Of a stretch of 5,849 bases of DNA, positions 4,260 to 5,849 are shown one piece after another. Location: positions 1 to 5,849 of the forward strand of contig JBBAAC010000157.1 of the NCBI GenBank assembly GCA_041658465.1. Reading direction: 5' to 3'. Source of the stretch: JAJZQH01 sp041658465. Lineage in GTDB: Bacteria; UBA10199; 2-02-FULL-44-16; JAAZCA01. How positions within the stretch are numbered: the first letter of the stretch is position 1; the number at the start of each line of letters is the position of its first letter. The notes below the pieces were generated by a model. It searched no databases. It saw only the letters and a program-made list of their open reading frames with translations, and was not told the DNA's origin. The translations under genes were made by a program, and so were the position numbers.

Positions 4260-5765
4260 TCACACAAACGAGATGCGCTTTTTCTTTTGTTCCTTTGTCT
4301 GCTCTTCCTTACGCCCTTCTTCCTTCGCCTCAGACTTAACCTTAGTCTCAACCTTCGCAGGAGGTTTTGAGGGCTCCCCTGTCTGTTTTTCACCCACAGC
4401 TAGATTCCCCTCTATGGCTGCGATCCTCTCTGCAATTACCGAATCCTCTGCGCCGGCAGCCAGGCATTCGCTATATGCTGCGAGCGACTTGGCAAGCTCC
4501 GCGCGCGACTCGTCCGCGAGCCCCATCCTGCTGTACGCGAACCCAAGCTCATACGAAGCGTCGGCCTTCTTGCGCAATGATATTAGCTCTGCAGCCGACG
4601 GCGCAGGCGTTTCAGAAATCGGTTGCGGCAACGCCTCCTCTTTCTGCGGCTTGGCTTCCGGGGGAGGCGCCTTGCTCGGGGCAGGCGTCTTTTCTTCGGC
4701 GGCCTGCTTTGCGGCTGCCGGCCGCTTTCCCGGAGGCCACGTCTCTTCCTCGGGGAGTTGTTCTCCCCTCTCCTCCGCCTCCTGCCTGCGCAGCTCCTCT
4801 TCCTCCAACTCCTTGCGCCGTACGAACGCCCGCTCCACGAGTTCTGCCATGGCGCCCGGCCTGAGCTCCTCTACCCGATCGGAGAGCCGCTCCTCCTCGT
4901 CCGGCAGCATGACCATTATCTGAAAATACGCCTCAAGCGCCGCATCGATGTTGCCCTGCTCGCGCTGCAACTCGGCCAACTGCATATACTTCACGCGCGC
5001 GCTCTCGTTCTGGTTCTGCGATAAATAGATTCCAGCCTGGAGCTGAAGCAACTCCGAGTCGCGCTCGACCATCTCGTGCCCCTGCTCGAGCCACTTGAGC
5101 GCCTTCTTGTGGTCGCCAACGGATGCATAGATGCCGATGAGCTTGCGCATCATTTCCGTATTAGCGGGCCTGTAGGCGAGTATCTTCTCGTAGAGGTCCG
5201 CGACCTTGCCCCTGTCTGCCTTGGATTCCTCCAGCTGCTTTGAATACTCCTCGTACTGGTCTATCGCCTCCTCGATGTTGCCCTCGCGCTGGCAGAGTTC
5301 AGCGAGCCTGATGCGCGCGGCCCCGTCCCTGGGGTTGAGTTTCACTATCCTGCGGCGGATATCCGCCACGCGCTCGTGCGTCCCCTTCATGTCGAGGGCC
5401 GAGGCGAGGATGTCGTACTGTCTCACCGCATCTGACGTGAGCCCCATCTTCTCGTAGAGACCGGCGAGTTCCTCGTTGACCTCGATCATCGCGGGGTTGA
5501 GTCGCAGGATATTCTTAAAGACCGTGACCGCCTTGAGGAAGAAACCCTCCGCGGTGTAGGCGTTCGCCACCTCGCGGTAGATGCGGATCGCCTCGTTGAT
5601 CTGCTTACGCTTTGTGTATAACTCTGCGACGCGGAGCTTGATGCGCAGGTCGGAGGGATCTGCGAGCAGGAGCTTTTCGTATTCGCGGATGGCCTTGTCG
5701 AATTTGCCTTCTTCTATGAAGGCGCGCGCTAGTTCGAGGATTTTTTCCTTGTTGAGGATATTCAT
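4260..5765 (-). CDS. TPR repeat protein with Pro/Ala/Glu-rich linker and basic C-terminal tail
   Basis: The 501-residue product has no signal peptide or membrane segment, so it is probably cytoplasmic. Residues 7-290 are tetratricopeptide-like helix pairs, clearest at 7-39 (FIEEGKFDKAIREYEKLLLADP), 40-74, 96-128, 147-180, 203-235 and about 238-287 (GNIDAALEAYFQIMVMLP). A strongly charged helix follows (about 306-335), then a Pro/Ala/Glu-rich linker (about 337-392), a further TPR-like segment (about 393-455, with YELGFAYSRMGLADESRAELAKSL), a second charged linker and the tail KKKRISFV. TPR arrays bind other proteins, so a scaffold or adaptor role is likely; partners are not evident. Its ATG overlaps the stop of the upstream TPR gene (ATGA), which implies translational coupling and explains the weak ribosome binding site. 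It ends eight bases before the repeat cluster, with an ExeA-like ATPase gene beyond, suggesting a shared operon. I do not recognise a specific named family. Confidence 0.9.
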   Translation of the reverse strand: MNILNKEKILELARAFIEEGKFDKAIREYEKLLLADPSDLRIKLRVAELYTKRKQINEAIRIYREVANAYTAEGFFLKAVTVFKNILRLNPAMIEVNEELAGLYEKMGLTSDAVRQYDILASALDMKGTHERVADIRRRIVKLNPRDGAARIRLAELCQREGNIEEAIDQYEEYSKQLEESKADRGKVADLYEKILAYRPANTEMMRKLIGIYASVGDHKKALKWLEQGHEMVERDSELLQLQAGIYLSQNQNESARVKYMQLAELQREQGNIDAALEAYFQIMVMLPDEEERLSDRVEELRPGAMAELVERAFVRRKELEEEELRRQEAEERGEQLPEEETWPPGKRPAAAKQAAEEKTPAPSKAPPPEAKPQKEEALPQPISETPAPSAAELISLRKKADASYELGFAYSRMGLADESRAELAKSLAAYSECLAAGAEDSVIAERIAAIEGNLAVGEKQTGEPSKPPAKVETKVKSEAKEEGRKEEQTKEQKKKRISFV

Positions 5766-5849
5766 CGTGACTGCAGCTCTGCCATGCCCCGTTGCGCCGC
5801 CTCGTTGCCGGGGTCGTGCGCGAGTATCGAATTGTAAATCTCGCGCGCC
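5762..5849 (-). CDS. C-terminal end of a second TPR-like protein (partial)
   Basis: The frame is open from the window edge to a TGA at 5764-5762 and encodes 28 residues. They begin AREIYNSILAHDPGNEAA and end MAELQSR, the pattern of a final TPR helix pair (A..IY..IL..DP.NE.A). The stop overlaps the next gene's ATG by four bases (ATGA). The upstream part is outside the window, so total length and function are unknown. The short length limits certainty, but the TPR-like motif and the coupling overlap make a real gene end likely. Confidence 0.75.
   Translation of the reverse strand, partial: AREIYNSILAHDPGNEAAQRGMAELQSR

Noticed and set aside
4040..4393. Minus-strand open frame crossing the repeat cluster
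   Set aside because: Its translation is Arg/Gly/Pro-rich and comes largely from palindromic repeat DNA; it overlaps the ends of two well-supported genes out of frame.
4252..5024. Plus-strand open frames opposite the TPR gene
   Set aside because: They give low-complexity Ser/Ala/Leu/Arg-rich translations typical of the antisense of a GC-rich gene, and several overlap each other.

Overview
This window looks like part of a Gram-negative chromosome, possibly from a Deltaproteobacteria-like or similar environmental lineage. The evidence is two lipoproteins with signal peptides, an ExeA/GspA-type AAA+ ATPase, tandem TPR proteins, moderately high GC and clusters of dispersed palindromic repeats. 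No rRNA, tRNA or phylogenetic marker is present, so the lineage is a guess. I saw no CRISPR array, transposase or phage gene.

Layout: (1) positions 36-1112, plus strand, a lipoprotein with an Ig-like domain and a C-terminal half that I read as a divergent SleB-type (Hydrolase_2) cell-wall hydrolase fold. (2) Positions 1129-2934, minus strand and convergent with the first gene (16 bp between stops), a 601-residue lipoprotein with a Big_5-like Ig domain followed by a seven-bladed FG-GAP (integrin-alpha-like) calcium-binding propeller. (3) About 310 bp without a gene (2935-3245), holding the ribosome binding site and a possible promoter of the propeller gene, and a repeat built of four ATTCCCG half-sites that fits the dRS3 consensus known from Neisseria. 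(4) Positions 3246-4097, minus strand, a compact ExeA/GspA-like ATPase. (5) Positions 4098-4259, a composite palindromic repeat cluster with tandem and inverted copies of a unit containing CCTTTGTAAG, a nested perfect 20-bp palindrome and a G-quadruplex motif. (6) Positions 4260-5765, minus strand, a 501-residue cytoplasmic TPR protein. (7) Positions 5762-5849, minus strand, the last 28 codons of another TPR protein that overlaps the next gene by ATGA.

How the parts may work together: the two TPR genes are translationally coupled and the ATPase lies downstream on the same strand, so TPR-TPR-ATPase is a plausible operon, interrupted by the repeat cluster. ExeA-type ATPases are known to help secretin assembly or act near type II secretion and type IV pilus systems. 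A pilus/secretion or envelope-assembly role is therefore a reasonable inference, but no secretin, pilin or GspE-type gene is visible here. The two surface lipoproteins appear to be independent transcription units. I did not find a demonstrably new multi-gene system. The least ordinary parts are the nested repeat cluster that borders the ATPase ribosome binding site, the remote SleB-like lipoprotein, and the ExeA-like ATPase without the membrane and peptidoglycan-binding part.
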